Part shown: in pieces, positions 25,808-33,966 of the stretch
Layout: the number at the start of each line of letters is the position of its first letter
How positions within the stretch are numbered: the first letter of the stretch is position 1
Origin: Stieleria maiorica
GTDB lineage: Bacteria > Planctomycetota > Planctomycetia > Pirellulales > Pirellulaceae
Direction: 5' to 3'
DNA: 37,154 nucleotides
Assembly (NCBI RefSeq): GCF_008035925.1
Contig: NZ_CP036264.1
Coordinates: forward strand, 9,434,873-9,472,026
Program-made: the position numbers and the translations under genes
Notes under the pieces: model-generated
What the model was told of the DNA's origin: nothing
What the model saw: the letters and a program-made list of their open reading frames with translations, nothing else
Database searches by the model: none

Positions 25808-28018
25808 TCATCGCACGTAGAACAGCAGGTTGCGATTGACAAAATCGGCGACGTCCCCGAACCAGCTCGCCAGCAGCGAGCGTCGTCCGCAGTGGATTTT
25901 CGCGGTCGCGTCGACACCGTTGTGGGCACCGGCCGACGCAAAGACTGGGTTGTCGCTTGCGTGAACGCTTCGGCTTTGGGGATCAACGCTTGCTTCGGCG
26001 TCGATCACGGTGCGGCCTTGGTCGTTGCGTCGGGCGACACCGGCGATGGAGTCCAGTGTGGCCGAAAAGGTCGACTCGGGATGCGATGCGGCGGCGAATT
26101 CAACCACCAGTTCGCCTTCGACCGCGCGGGCCCGCGTGATTTCGGCGGCGTCCTGGTCGGGGATTTCAAGACGCAATTGCCAGGGGCCGTCGGTGCGAAC
26201 GATGCTGAGCAATTGATTGCCCCGGCCGACGGGCCGTCCGGACAGTTTGCGTTTCAGTTGCCACGCCGCGACAACGCCATCGATCGGGGCGGTGATTTCA
26301 AGTTCGGCGAGTTGTCGCCCGACCAGTTCCTGTTGGCCTTGAAGATGATTCAATTCGCTTTGCAGTTGCCGCTGCTCGATCGCCATCCGCTGTGACAGGT
26401 TTTTATCCGTGGCGGGATCGAGCAACATCGATCCGATCGATGTCAGGCGTTGCAGTGTCGTTTGGATTTCACCGGACAACGATTCGGCTTGGGTTTCCAA
26501 GTCCGCGTTCTCCAGACGCATCAACACGTCACCCGCGGTGACCGGTTGCCCGTCGCTGACGAAGATCTGTTTGACGATGCCATCGGAGCGGGCGAAAACG
26601 TTTTGTTGTTCTGCCGGTTCGACATACCCGGTCGCGATGATCTTATGGTCAACTTGGATCATGCTTCCGGCCAGCAGCAAGGCGGCGGTCGCAAGCAATC
26701 CGAGAGTGCTGTATGGAAGACGGTTTCCGCCGAACCAATCGCCGAGTGTTTTTAACACGCGCAGGCCGAAGATTCGTTGGTGTTCGCGGGCGTTGGACAG
26801 TGCGATCGCGGCTTCGGCAGCGATGGCTTTGATTGCGGGGGTGATCGGTACGCGGTCGGCATCGGAAAATGATTCCAACAGCAGCATGGCGATCGGTTCG
26901 GCGTTGCCACGATCGTCATCGAAAAACGAGGACGGCATCGGTTCGGCCACGTCGGATGACTCTTGACTGCGTCGCCCTTTGCGATCGGGGGCGGAGGGTG
27001 ACGGTCGGTAAAGCGGCACGATCGAAACCGAAGCGACATCGGTTGCTTCCAGGTAGTGATCCAACGGTTCGGCGATTTGTGGCGGCAGTGGTTCGGCCGT
27101 AGGCAGCATGATCGGGCGACCGAGGGGCAGGACGCGCGCGGCCAACGTCGCTGCGGCCGTGATCGCGTTGGCTCGTCGGTCGACGACCGCGACGCCGCTG
27201 ACCGCTTCTACCCGCAACCGGCTTCGGCGAGACACCACAACCGTGACCCGATCGAGTGAAAGCAGTCGTCGCGTTTCGTTGGCAATCCGATAGGCCGTGC
27301 CCGTCAGGTCCAAGTCATGGTGGAAGTGACGCAGTGCACGCGTGCCGTCGGAAAGACTGATCGTCGACGGAATCGAGTCGCTTGCACGATCGTTGCTGAA
27401 TCCTTCCAGCGCGGCGCGGCAGCAGCGGGCGTGATCGGCCAATCGCTTCAAGTCGCGTATTTGGGTGGCAGTGTCGGGCAGTCGATCGTTGCAGTAGATC
27501 AGCAAGGCCGCACAGCGATCGCTTTGGGGCAACAACTGGATGTGCATTCCGCGGGCTCCGTCCGGCGAATCCGAAGACCGCGTCGGGGCAAGCGGGGTTT
27601 CAGTCGCCGATGTTCCTTCAGCCAACGAATCCGCGGCCGCGCGACGCAGGGGCAAATCGCAGGCGGTGGCGGCCGATCGGCTGGACGCCAGCAGGTGGTC
27701 GATGAAGTCGATGTCAAGGCGTTTGGCAAAGTCGGCGTCCCGGGCCAACATCATCGGCCGGGGCCAGTCGGGATGCGTCAGCGCGATCGCCGCCAGCGAA
27801 AACGTCTCGGTCCACAACGCGGCGATTTGCTGCAGAAAGTCCGTCGGGCTGGTCGAGCGAGCCGCGATCGAGAGCACGGTTTCCGAAACCGGCGAATCGG
27901 CGCCCCGATCTTCCTGAGACCTTGGGGGCTGGTGCGGCGGATCGCCAGAGGGGGTGGTGGGGGCCGTGGCGCCGTCGGATGGTTTCGAAAAGCTCGTCAC
28001 GGGGCGTGGCTGCGTCAA
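25808..28018 (-). CDS. GAF-like sensor fused to HlyD-family membrane fusion protein
   Basis: 736 aa. The N-terminal 40 residues are Pro/Ser-rich. Residues about 45-200 and 240-415 look like two GAF-like domains (FLQQIAALWTETFSLAAIAL; AYRIANETRRLLSLDRVTVVV ... AIKAIAAEAAIALSNA). A single membrane helix at about 437-455 (LGLLATAALLLAGSMI) leads to a lipoyl half (ATGYVEPAEQQNVFARSDGIVKQIFVSDGQPVTAGDVLMRLEN), a coiled coil (LQRLTSIGSMLLDPATDKNLSQRM), the second lipoyl half (ITAPIDGVVAAWQ) and the beta-barrel region. Thus a cytoplasmic sensor is coupled to a periplasmic adaptor. It is the first gene of a two-gene unit with the M50 protein (10-nt spacing) and is divergent from the ECF sigma gene. 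Confidence 0.85.
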   Translation of the reverse strand: MTQPRPVTSFSKPSDGATAPTTPSGDPPHQPPRSQEDRGADSPVSETVLSIAARSTSPTDFLQQIAALWTETFSLAAIALTHPDWPRPMMLARDADFAKRLDIDFIDHLLASSRSAATACDLPLRRAAADSLAEGTSATETPLAPTRSSDSPDGARGMHIQLLPQSDRCAALLIYCNDRLPDTATQIRDLKRLADHARCCRAALEGFSNDRASDSIPSTISLSDGTRALRHFHHDLDLTGTAYRIANETRRLLSLDRVTVVVSRRSRLRVEAVSGVAVVDRRANAITAAATLAARVLPLGRPIMLPTAEPLPPQIAEPLDHYLEATDVASVSIVPLYRPSPSAPDRKGRRSQESSDVAEPMPSSFFDDDRGNAEPIAMLLLESFSDADRVPITPAIKAIAAEAAIALSNAREHQRIFGLRVLKTLGDWFGGNRLPYSTLGLLATAALLLAGSMIQVDHKIIATGYVEPAEQQNVFARSDGIVKQIFVSDGQPVTAGDVLMRLENADLETQAESLSGEIQTTLQRLTSIGSMLLDPATDKNLSQRMAIEQRQLQSELNHLQGQQELVGRQLAELEITAPIDGVVAAWQLKRKLSGRPVGRGNQLLSIVRTDGPWQLRLEIPDQDAAEITRARAVEGELVVEFAAASHPESTFSATLDSIAGVARRNDQGRTVIDAEASVDPQSRSVHASDNPVFASAGAHNGVDATAKIHCGRRSLLASWFGDVADFVNRNLLFYVR

Positions 28019-28357
28019 TCGCGGGTTGCTGGAGGAAAATGGATCCGGAAGGTGAAACTAATCGGCCGATCGCAAAAGACGCGAATCCCCGCGTCGTGTT
28101 CCGCCCTGAATCCTAATCGGGGGGGCGGTGGGGCGGAATGTTCGGATCGCGAGGGAGCCTTCGAAACGCAAAAGAATCGGAACTTACCGCCGCTGCTGTA
28201 AGGAGGCGATTCCCACGGGGTAGTCATCAGCGGAGGAACGTGCCGACTGTCAGTCTCGGTCCGGTCGCTATACTGTTTGCACGATCGCACGCTTGGTTTT
28301 TTGCGCCGTCGCTGCCGGTGGCCGAGTGGACCGAACTCCAATACTGAGACAGACAGG
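28019..28357. promoter_or_regulatory. Divergent control region between HlyD/M50 module and ECF/kinase pair
   Basis: 339 nt without a gene. On the plus strand, ahead of the sigma factor, a TATACT at 28268-28273 could be a -10 box, but there is no good -35 at 17 nt. A GGAAC at 28235-28239 resembles an ECF -35 core, with GTCTC 13 nt later, so autoregulation is conceivable; spacing is shorter than the usual 16-17 nt. Treat as weak. Confidence 0.3.
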
Positions 28358-28963
28358 GTGAGCGATTCTCCTGTGACGCGAGCGACGCTCCTGCTGCGGC
28401 TTCGCGACGCCAACGATCACGAAGCCTGGAGCGATTTTTTGCGGGACTATGGCCCGATGTTGTATCGGTTCGTGCGCAGTCGGGGACTGCAGGACGCCGA
28501 TGCGGCGGATATCGTGCAAGACGTCTTTCGCCGCGTCGGTTCGGCGATCGGGCGGTTGGAATATGACAAGGAGAAAGGCGGATTCCGGTCCTGGTTGTTC
28601 ACGATCACGCGGAACCGCTTGTACACCTATTTTGAGAAGCGAAAGAAAGCCGGCCCGACGGGAAACGACACGGCTCAATTGGAATTGTTGTCCCAAGCTG
28701 CTGACGGTCGCAACGAACTCAGCGAGCAGTGGGAATTGGAACACCTTCGTTCACTTGCCGCGATCGCGATGAAAACCGTAGAAGAAAACTCGGATCCCAA
28801 AACCTGGTCGGCGTTCCGGATCACGGCCGTTGAAGGCCGATCGGCGGCCGAGGCGGCCGAGGAGTTGTCGATGAGTACGGGCGCGATCTACGTCGCCAAA
28901 AGTCGTGTGACGGCGCGTCTGCGAGCGGAAATCGAGCGACTGGAACAAGAAGAGGAAGCGTGA
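28358..28963 (+). CDS. ECF-type RNA polymerase sigma factor, kinase-linked group
   Basis: 201 aa from GTG 28358 (VSDSPVTRATLLLRLRDANDHEAW); the frame continues upstream to 28277 but the extra part is not family-like. Region 2: AWSDFLRDYGPMLYRFVRSRGLQDADAADIVQDVFRRV (residues 24-61). The -10-binding region FRSWLFTITRNRLYTYFEKRKK follows. Region 4, the -35-binding helix-turn-helix: EGRSAAEAAEELSMSTGAIYVAKSRVTARLRAEIERL. There is no anti-sigma gene beside it; the next gene, overlapping by one base, is a Ser/Thr kinase with a zinc-finger-like start. This gene pairing is known from planctomycete ECF groups linked to kinases. It probably directs a regulon that responds to the kinase. Confidence 0.92.
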   Translation: MSDSPVTRATLLLRLRDANDHEAWSDFLRDYGPMLYRFVRSRGLQDADAADIVQDVFRRVGSAIGRLEYDKEKGGFRSWLFTITRNRLYTYFEKRKKAGPTGNDTAQLELLSQAADGRNELSEQWELEHLRSLAAIAMKTVEENSDPKTWSAFRITAVEGRSAAEAAEELSMSTGAIYVAKSRVTARLRAEIERLEQEEEA

Positions 28964-31341
28964 TGACAGTTTCTGCGTGCCCGACCAAGGCACAGTTGAA
29001 GGCGTTGGTCAGCGGTTCAATGCCAGACGCCGAGGCGAGCGGCGCGACCGAGCACATCGGCGGATGTTCCGATTGCCAAAGCGCCTTGGAATCGGTCGCG
29101 ATCTCCGGCGGTTCCGGCGTCGCCGGGGGTGTCACTGGGGGCGTCCCCAAGGATGTCCCGATCGAGGATTTGGTCGGGCAAGCGGTCGGTTCGCTGCCGC
29201 CGACCGATTCGGCGTACTGGAAAGCGGTCGCGGCGGTGTCGGGGCAGTTTCAAACCCAGGACACGCCCAACGTCGATGCGAACGACACGAACGAGACGTT
29301 GGCGGCACCGTCGCAGGCTGCCGCCGTCCAGTCTTCCGAAGCGTCGGATCCGGACAACACGCCGACGATCGAAGCGGCCAGTCCCGTCGCGTTGCCCTTC
29401 TTGAAAAAGTCGGACGACCCGGCCTACATCGGGCGGCTGCATCATTTCGAAGTCTCGCGGGTGATCGGCCGTGGCGGCATGGGGATCGTGTTGGAAGCTT
29501 TCGACACGCACTTGCAGCGCAACGTGGCGATCAAAGTGCTGAACCCCGAGTATGCCAAGAACGATGTGGCCCGTCAGCGGTTCTGCCGTGAAGGCCGTGC
29601 CGCGGCGGCGATCTCACATGAACACGTCGTGGCGATGCACCAGGTCGCTCGCGAGGACGAAGGTGAAGTCGCGTTCTTAGTGATGCAGTACATCGATGGC
29701 GTGACGCTGGAAAAACGACTGCAAGAACAGAAGCCGCTGCCGCCGAACGAGGCCGCGCGGATCGCGATGCAGATCGCTGCCGGTCTCTCGGCCGCGCACG
29801 AGCGCGACATGGTTCACCGTGACATCAAACCGGCGAACATCCTGATCGAGCGGGGCACCGAACGAGTCAAGTTGACGGACTTCGGGTTGGCCCGCGCGAC
29901 CGATGACGTGCGTTTGACCAAGACCGGCATGGTCACCGGAACGCCCTTGTACATGTCACCCGAGCAGGCGACCGGAGCGACCGCCGATGAAAAGAGCGAT
30001 CTGTTTTCGCTCGGCGCGGTGCTGTACGAAATGTTGACCGGCGTGTCGGCCTTTGAAGCCCCGTCGATCGTCGGGGTGATGAAACGCATCATGGACGAGA
30101 CGCCGAAGTCGCCGGCCAAGTTGAACCCCAAGATCCCGTTGCCGCTGTCGGAACTGACGATGGCGTTGATGGACAAGAACCCGGCGCGTCGGCCCGAGTC
30201 GGCGGCGTTGGTCGCCGAAACGCTTGCCGAAATCATCTCCGGCTTCGGCGCCGTTTCGCCCTTGCATGTCCCCGCGGTCGCCAAGACGGCGGGAAAGGCG
30301 CGGCGCAGCGGTTCGCATCGACTGGTCTCGCGCAACACGCTCCGCGCCACCTGGGCGGTCGGGCTGATCGGTGTGGCCAGCCTGTGCGCGACGATCCTGT
30401 TTTTGGCGACGCGCAGTGAACCCGATGGCGTGGTGCAAGCCGACGTCGGCCCCTCATTCCCATCGACCGTCTTGGCCGGCAACCCGGGAACGGTCTGGGC
30501 GGTGGACTTTGACCCGAGCGGCAAGAAAGTGGTCGCGGCGATCGAGGACGGCAGTGTGCGTCTGTGGGACGTCGCCAGTCAAAAGGTGTTGCGCAGCTTT
30601 GATGCCCACCGCGGGATCGTATGGATGACTCAGTACCATCCGACCAAACCGATCGTGGCCACCAGCGGCAACGACGGGATGGTCAAGTTATGGGATTCCA
30701 ATTCGTTGGAGCTGTTGCAGGAATGGGACGCCCACAGTGCGGTCCGCAACATCGCCTTTTCCCCCGACGGCCGACGGATCGTGGCCGGCGATCACGATGG
30801 TGTGATCCATACCTGGGACATCGACTCGGGGCGACCGCTCGCCAGCGTGACCCAGCCGGGATCCATTTACAGTGTCGATTGGTCAGCCGACGGACGCCTA
30901 ATCGCGTCGGTCGGTAGCGACAAGATCGTGCGGATTTGGGATGCCGAAACTCTGGAGACCCGCCAGACACTGCTCGGTCACGAAGGTCCGATCTACAACG
31001 TCAAATTCGCACCCACGGGAACCCAAGTGGCGACCGTCGGCTGGGGCAAGACGATTCGGATTTGGGATACGGCGACGGGGTTGGAAGAACGTCAGCTGGA
31101 AGGCAGCAGCGGCGACAACTGGAGCGTGGCGTTTTGCGGGGATGGGACGCACGCGGTTGTGGTCAGCCAAGATGGCATGTGCCGGATCTGGGAGTTGGCC
31201 AGCGGAGAGCTTGTGACCACGCTGTCCGGTCACGCATCGGCCGTCCACAATGTGTCGCTGGATCCGGTCGCACACCAGATCGCCACCAGCGGCCGCGACG
31301 GAACCATCCGCGTCTGGGATTTGAGCGAGCTGAAGGAATAG
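28963..31341 (+). CDS. Transmembrane Ser/Thr protein kinase with zinc-finger-like N-terminus and WD40 sensor half
   Basis: 792 aa. ATG 28963 overlaps the sigma stop (TGATG); a GTG at 28960 is also possible. Residues 31-38 form HxxxCxxC (HIGGCSDC), the anti-sigma zinc motif. Kinase domain from about 155 to 425: glycine loop GRGGMG 169-174, Lys191, HRD 285-287, DFG 306-308, SPE for APE. One helix at about 463-484 (AVGLIGVASLCATILFLA). The rest is seven or so WD40 repeats (SGKKVVAAIEDGSVRLWDV and similar, each ending in W-D), outside the membrane. The fusion suggests that an envelope signal read by the propeller controls the kinase, and through it the sigma factor; this is inference. Confidence 0.94.
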   Translation: MTVSACPTKAQLKALVSGSMPDAEASGATEHIGGCSDCQSALESVAISGGSGVAGGVTGGVPKDVPIEDLVGQAVGSLPPTDSAYWKAVAAVSGQFQTQDTPNVDANDTNETLAAPSQAAAVQSSEASDPDNTPTIEAASPVALPFLKKSDDPAYIGRLHHFEVSRVIGRGGMGIVLEAFDTHLQRNVAIKVLNPEYAKNDVARQRFCREGRAAAAISHEHVVAMHQVAREDEGEVAFLVMQYIDGVTLEKRLQEQKPLPPNEAARIAMQIAAGLSAAHERDMVHRDIKPANILIERGTERVKLTDFGLARATDDVRLTKTGMVTGTPLYMSPEQATGATADEKSDLFSLGAVLYEMLTGVSAFEAPSIVGVMKRIMDETPKSPAKLNPKIPLPLSELTMALMDKNPARRPESAALVAETLAEIISGFGAVSPLHVPAVAKTAGKARRSGSHRLVSRNTLRATWAVGLIGVASLCATILFLATRSEPDGVVQADVGPSFPSTVLAGNPGTVWAVDFDPSGKKVVAAIEDGSVRLWDVASQKVLRSFDAHRGIVWMTQYHPTKPIVATSGNDGMVKLWDSNSLELLQEWDAHSAVRNIAFSPDGRRIVAGDHDGVIHTWDIDSGRPLASVTQPGSIYSVDWSADGRLIASVGSDKIVRIWDAETLETRQTLLGHEGPIYNVKFAPTGTQVATVGWGKTIRIWDTATGLEERQLEGSSGDNWSVAFCGDGTHAVVVSQDGMCRIWELASGELVTTLSGHASAVHNVSLDPVAHQIATSGRDGTIRVWDLSELKE

Positions 31342-31377
31342 CGGTTGCGACGCAGGATGTTGGTGGGAACGTTCTGA

Positions 31378-31457
31378 AAGCCCGCGGATAGCAGCGCGAA
31401 CCCACGGATCCCTGGCCGTAACCCATCCGTGGGTTCGCACTGCCATCCGTGGGCTTT
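31378..31457. repeat. Extended hairpin downstream of the kinase gene
   Basis: Inner arms 31396-31409 and 31425-31438 (GCGAACCCACGGAT / ATCCGTGGGTTCGC) are perfect over 14 nt. Outer arms 31378-31390 and 31445-31457 pair with one mismatch. Total about 80 nt, starting 36 nt after the kinase stop. The right arm ends GGGCTTTCTTTCC, so it could work as a terminator, but the shape also fits the other intergenic palindromes. Confidence 0.7.
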
Positions 31458-31578
31458 CTTTCCAGTCTCGTTCTAAGGATTCCCCTTGGAACGCTGTGGA
31501 AAGCGAAGCCCCATTCTGCGCCGGTCGACGGTCTGTGCCGCCAGTTTATCCGCATGAGATCGGCCAGATCATCCGATT

Positions 31579-32043
31579 TTAGCGAACGGTGATCGTCATC
31601 AAGATTCCAGTCGCGTCGTCGGATTGCGGTTCCAAGATCACCGTGACGGAGTGGTTCGGGGCGTTGCAGACGAAGAAGGTTTGTGTTCGTTTGCCGTCGG
31701 TTCGGGATCGCCGATCATCAACCAGATAGACGGTGTCGTCGACTTCGCGTCCGAGCACGAACAGGCCCTCATCGAATCGCTGGTCGAATCCACATCGATC
31801 GGCGTAGTGTTGCCACACTTTGTCATAGGAGGCCTCTGCGTGTTGGACCAATGTCCTGATGCTTCCAGTCCGACCGCGACCGGAATAGCCCGTTTCCGGG
31901 TACCTCCAATCTTGTTCGACCTGTTCCAGCAGCGTGTCGTTGCGAACACGAATGGATTCTTCGGCGGCCGGAGCTGCCGCGAGAAGTGCGACGACAAGGC
32001 AGCTGGAAATGAGAAGCAAGCGTTTGGGAAAGTTGAATCTCAT
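31579..32043 (-). CDS. Secreted hypothetical protein
   Basis: 154 aa from ATG at 32043 (MRFNFPKRLLLISSCLVVALLAAAPAAEES), preceded on the minus strand by GGAG at suitable spacing; the longer frame to 32103 has no signal before it. Residues 1-27 form a signal peptide. The mature part has an acidic N-terminus, a YPETGYSGRGRTGS stretch and a beta-rich second half (GLFVLGREVDDTVYLVDDRRS; TFFVCNAPNHSVTVILEP). Two cysteines are present. I do not recognise the family. It converges on the kinase gene and is upstream of a palindrome-rich gap. Confidence 0.65.
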   Translation of the reverse strand: MRFNFPKRLLLISSCLVVALLAAAPAAEESIRVRNDTLLEQVEQDWRYPETGYSGRGRTGSIRTLVQHAEASYDKVWQHYADRCGFDQRFDEGLFVLGREVDDTVYLVDDRRSRTDGKRTQTFFVCNAPNHSVTVILEPQSDDATGILMTITVR

Positions 32044-32369
32044 GATCGATCTCCAAGACAGGAAGTGAACTAGGTGCCCGGTGAAAAAGGTGACCCATGC
32101 CAAAGCCGCTGTCGCTGCGAAGTAGCGACCAGGAATCGCCTAAAGGGACCGTCCAGCTTAGGGCGGAGGCGAAACGCGACGAATCCAAATGATCTGGCCG
32201 ATTGGGTACGAGGTGGTCGGTGGAGGGGTGTACGACGTCCTTTCTAGGTCGTCGCGCTGAGCCCCACGGGGGACGGCCCGGAAGGGCCATCGTACCCCAA
32301 GAAGAGCATCGCCCTTAGCTGGACGGTCCCTAAAGGCTAGACGCCAACGTGCCCGGTACCTTTTCAGCT
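32044..32369. repeat. Palindrome-rich gap
   Basis: 326 nt without a gene. It contains a small hairpin GTCGCTGC-GAA-GTAGCGAC with the adjoining sequence (32111-32145), which recurs in the opposite orientation at 33601-33635. Next is a pair of 21-nt arms with one mismatch (32144-32164 and 32311-32331). Between them at 32230-32294 lies a GC-rich element related, inverted, to 32902-32985. Confidence 0.8.
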
Positions 32370-32861
32370 TCAGATCGGTTTGACCATGTACAGCGATCCG
32401 CCGCCACCTGCATCGGCGGCGTAGACGGCTTGGGTGAAGCCGAACTGGCCGTAGATTTCGCGGGCTCGGGCGTTGTTTTGCTGGACCTCCAGTGTCAGTT
32501 TACAACATCCGCTGGCAACCGCATGGTCGTCGATCGCGCGCAGGAGTCGCCGGCCGATCCCGCGCTTGCGATGCGATGGGACGACATAAAAATCGCTGAT
32601 GTTGATCAGTGGCTTGGCGGCGAAGGTAGAAAACCCACGAAAGCACGTGGCGATCCCGCAGGGCTGGTCCGCTTGAAAGGCCAGGAAGACCAACGACGTC
32701 GGATGCTCACGCAGTCCGCGGATCAGATTCTGCCGGGCGTAGTCAGATAGCGGTCGGGCATCGCCCATCGGATCGGCCGAATACGCGTCCATCATCGCAA
32801 GGATCGCGATTTGATGCCCTTCGTTGCTGAGATCTGCTAGGATGATTTTGATGTCAAGCAT
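32370..32861 (-). CDS. GNAT-family N-acetyltransferase
   Basis: 163 aa. The acetyl-CoA binding motif A is clear: ISDFYVVPSHRKRGIGRRLLRAIDDHA, with the R-x-x-G-x-G loop (RKRGIG). The C-terminal motif LEVQQNNARAREIYGQFGFTQ is typical of the fold. N-terminal part: MLDIKIILADLSNEGHQIAILAMMDAYSADPMG, as in bacterial GNATs with a broad range of small-molecule or protein substrates. The length is normal. It is flanked on both sides by palindromic repeats that are inverted copies of each other. Confidence 0.9.
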   Translation of the reverse strand: MLDIKIILADLSNEGHQIAILAMMDAYSADPMGDARPLSDYARQNLIRGLREHPTSLVFLAFQADQPCGIATCFRGFSTFAAKPLINISDFYVVPSHRKRGIGRRLLRAIDDHAVASGCCKLTLEVQQNNARAREIYGQFGFTQAVYAADAGGGGSLYMVKPI

Positions 32862-32901
32862 GATGGCACTGTATTAGAAGACCGGCCGAGTTAGGACATT
32901 G

Positions 32902-32985
32902 TGGAGTACGATGTCCCTTCCGGGCCGTCGTCCGCTGGACTTCCGACGACGACCTGGAAAGGACGGCCTACCGGCCATCGTACTA
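32902..32985. repeat. GC-rich palindromic element, inverted relative of 32230-32294
   Basis: The left part (GTACGATGTCCCTTCCGGGC) matches the reverse complement of the sequence near 32265-32294, and GACCTGGAAAGGACGG matches the reverse complement of the CGTCCTTTCTAGGTCG block near 32238. Its ends themselves are self-complementary (GTACGATG / CATCGTAC). It lies between the GNAT gene and the next hypothetical gene. Confidence 0.8.
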
Positions 32986-33041
32986 AACTGGCGTCTTTAT
33001 CGTCGGTGTGTTTTCGTTCGTCCGTCAAGCGATTGAAGCCA

Positions 33042-33599
33042 ATGCGTTTTTACCTTCCTCTGCAGATGCGTTGGGATGCTCGCTCGGTTTCCCAGGCCCT
33101 CTCCGACACGGGGCTTGATGCTCAGGTCGAAGACGACGCCGTGGTCATCGAATTGCCCGGCGTGTACAAGTCGCGGTTCAGGGGTCTGCAGTTGATTCAG
33201 CGACTGCGCGGAGACGTCAGTCGAATCACGATCACGTGTCGTCCCGATCGGGTGATCAACCGAATCGAGGTCGCGGCGGATCAACCGCTTTGGTGGATCC
33301 AGCGCGAACCCCAGATCAGTGCCGCGTTGAGAAGTCAGGGCTGTCTTGTCGTCGGCGAGGATCTTTCGGAACGTGACATCGTGATGAAGTACTGCCGTCC
33401 ATCGCTGCGACTGTTGCGGAAACTTTGTGCGTTGGAGGAACTCGATGCGGCGGCTTGGCGATCGGATGTTGATCTGCCAACCGATTGGATCGGCCGGCGT
33501 GTTGAGCTTTTGGACGAGATCGAGACGCTGATGGTGGAGTCGGAAGATTTTTGCAGTGCACCAGAGAGCGAAGACGAAGAGGCAATCGTTGGTGTCTAG
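33042..33599 (+). CDS. Hypothetical protein
   Basis: 185 aa from ATG 33042 (MRFYLPLQMRWDARSVSQALSD). A longer frame begins at 32901, inside a palindromic repeat, and is less likely. There is no signal peptide or membrane helix. The N-terminal part alternates strands and helices (VSQALSDTGLDAQVEDDAVVIELPGVYKSR; ISRITITCRPDRVINRIEV-like), and the C-terminus is acidic (ESEDFCSAPESEDEEAIVGV). No family recognised. Enclosed by inverted copies of the same repeats as the GNAT gene. Confidence 0.6.
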   Translation: MRFYLPLQMRWDARSVSQALSDTGLDAQVEDDAVVIELPGVYKSRFRGLQLIQRLRGDVSRITITCRPDRVINRIEVAADQPLWWIQREPQISAALRSQGCLVVGEDLSERDIVMKYCRPSLRLLRKLCALEELDAAAWRSDVDLPTDWIGRRVELLDEIETLMVESEDFCSAPESEDEEAIVGV

Positions 33600-33600
33600 C

Positions 33601-33966
33601 CTTTAGGCGATTCCCGGTCGCTGCGAAGCAGCGACAGTGGGCGGCTAAAGCCCAATACCGCTAAATTAGGCGTCGTTTGCTTTGGGGAGGGCCCGTAGGC
33701 TCGCGCCAAACGGCTGATATTCGTTTGACATCAGTCGGTTCGCGCAAGCGTCCGGGCCTCCGCGCTGGGCTTAACTTAGCGGTATTGGGCTAAAGCCGGG
33801 ACACCAGCGAATGCTGCGTTCCGTTTGACTGATGCCCGTGCCATTCGTGTCCGACACCTTTTACGGACGCGCACCACATCATTCTGCCCCGAATCATTCT
33901 GCCACCCCTCCTTTGATTCCTACCGACTCGCCAGGACAAGTTGCCTGAGTGGAGAGGTCGGAAGAT
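33601..33966. repeat. Repeat cluster: inverted hairpin copy, 155-nt palindrome, and shared repeat ends
   Basis: 366 nt without a gene. 33601-33635 is the inverted copy of 32111-32145. 33643-33797 is an imperfect palindrome: outer arms 33643-33668 and 33772-33797 (26 nt, three mismatches) and a further complementary inner part (for example AGGGCCCGTAGGCT and AGCGTCCGGGCCT). 33834-33866 resembles 17324-17356 (first 15 nt identical). 33877-33904 is the left copy of a 28-nt inverted repeat whose other copy is 37101-37128. Confidence 0.85.

Noticed and set aside
27317..28201. Plus-strand open frame of 294 aa opposite the HlyD gene
   Set aside because: Basic, Gly/Arg-rich composition without domains; an antisense shadow of the HlyD coding sequence.
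31378..31457. tRNA-like structure
   Set aside because: The hairpin has no anticodon or T-arm layout and no CCA-compatible acceptor; it fits an ordinary palindrome.
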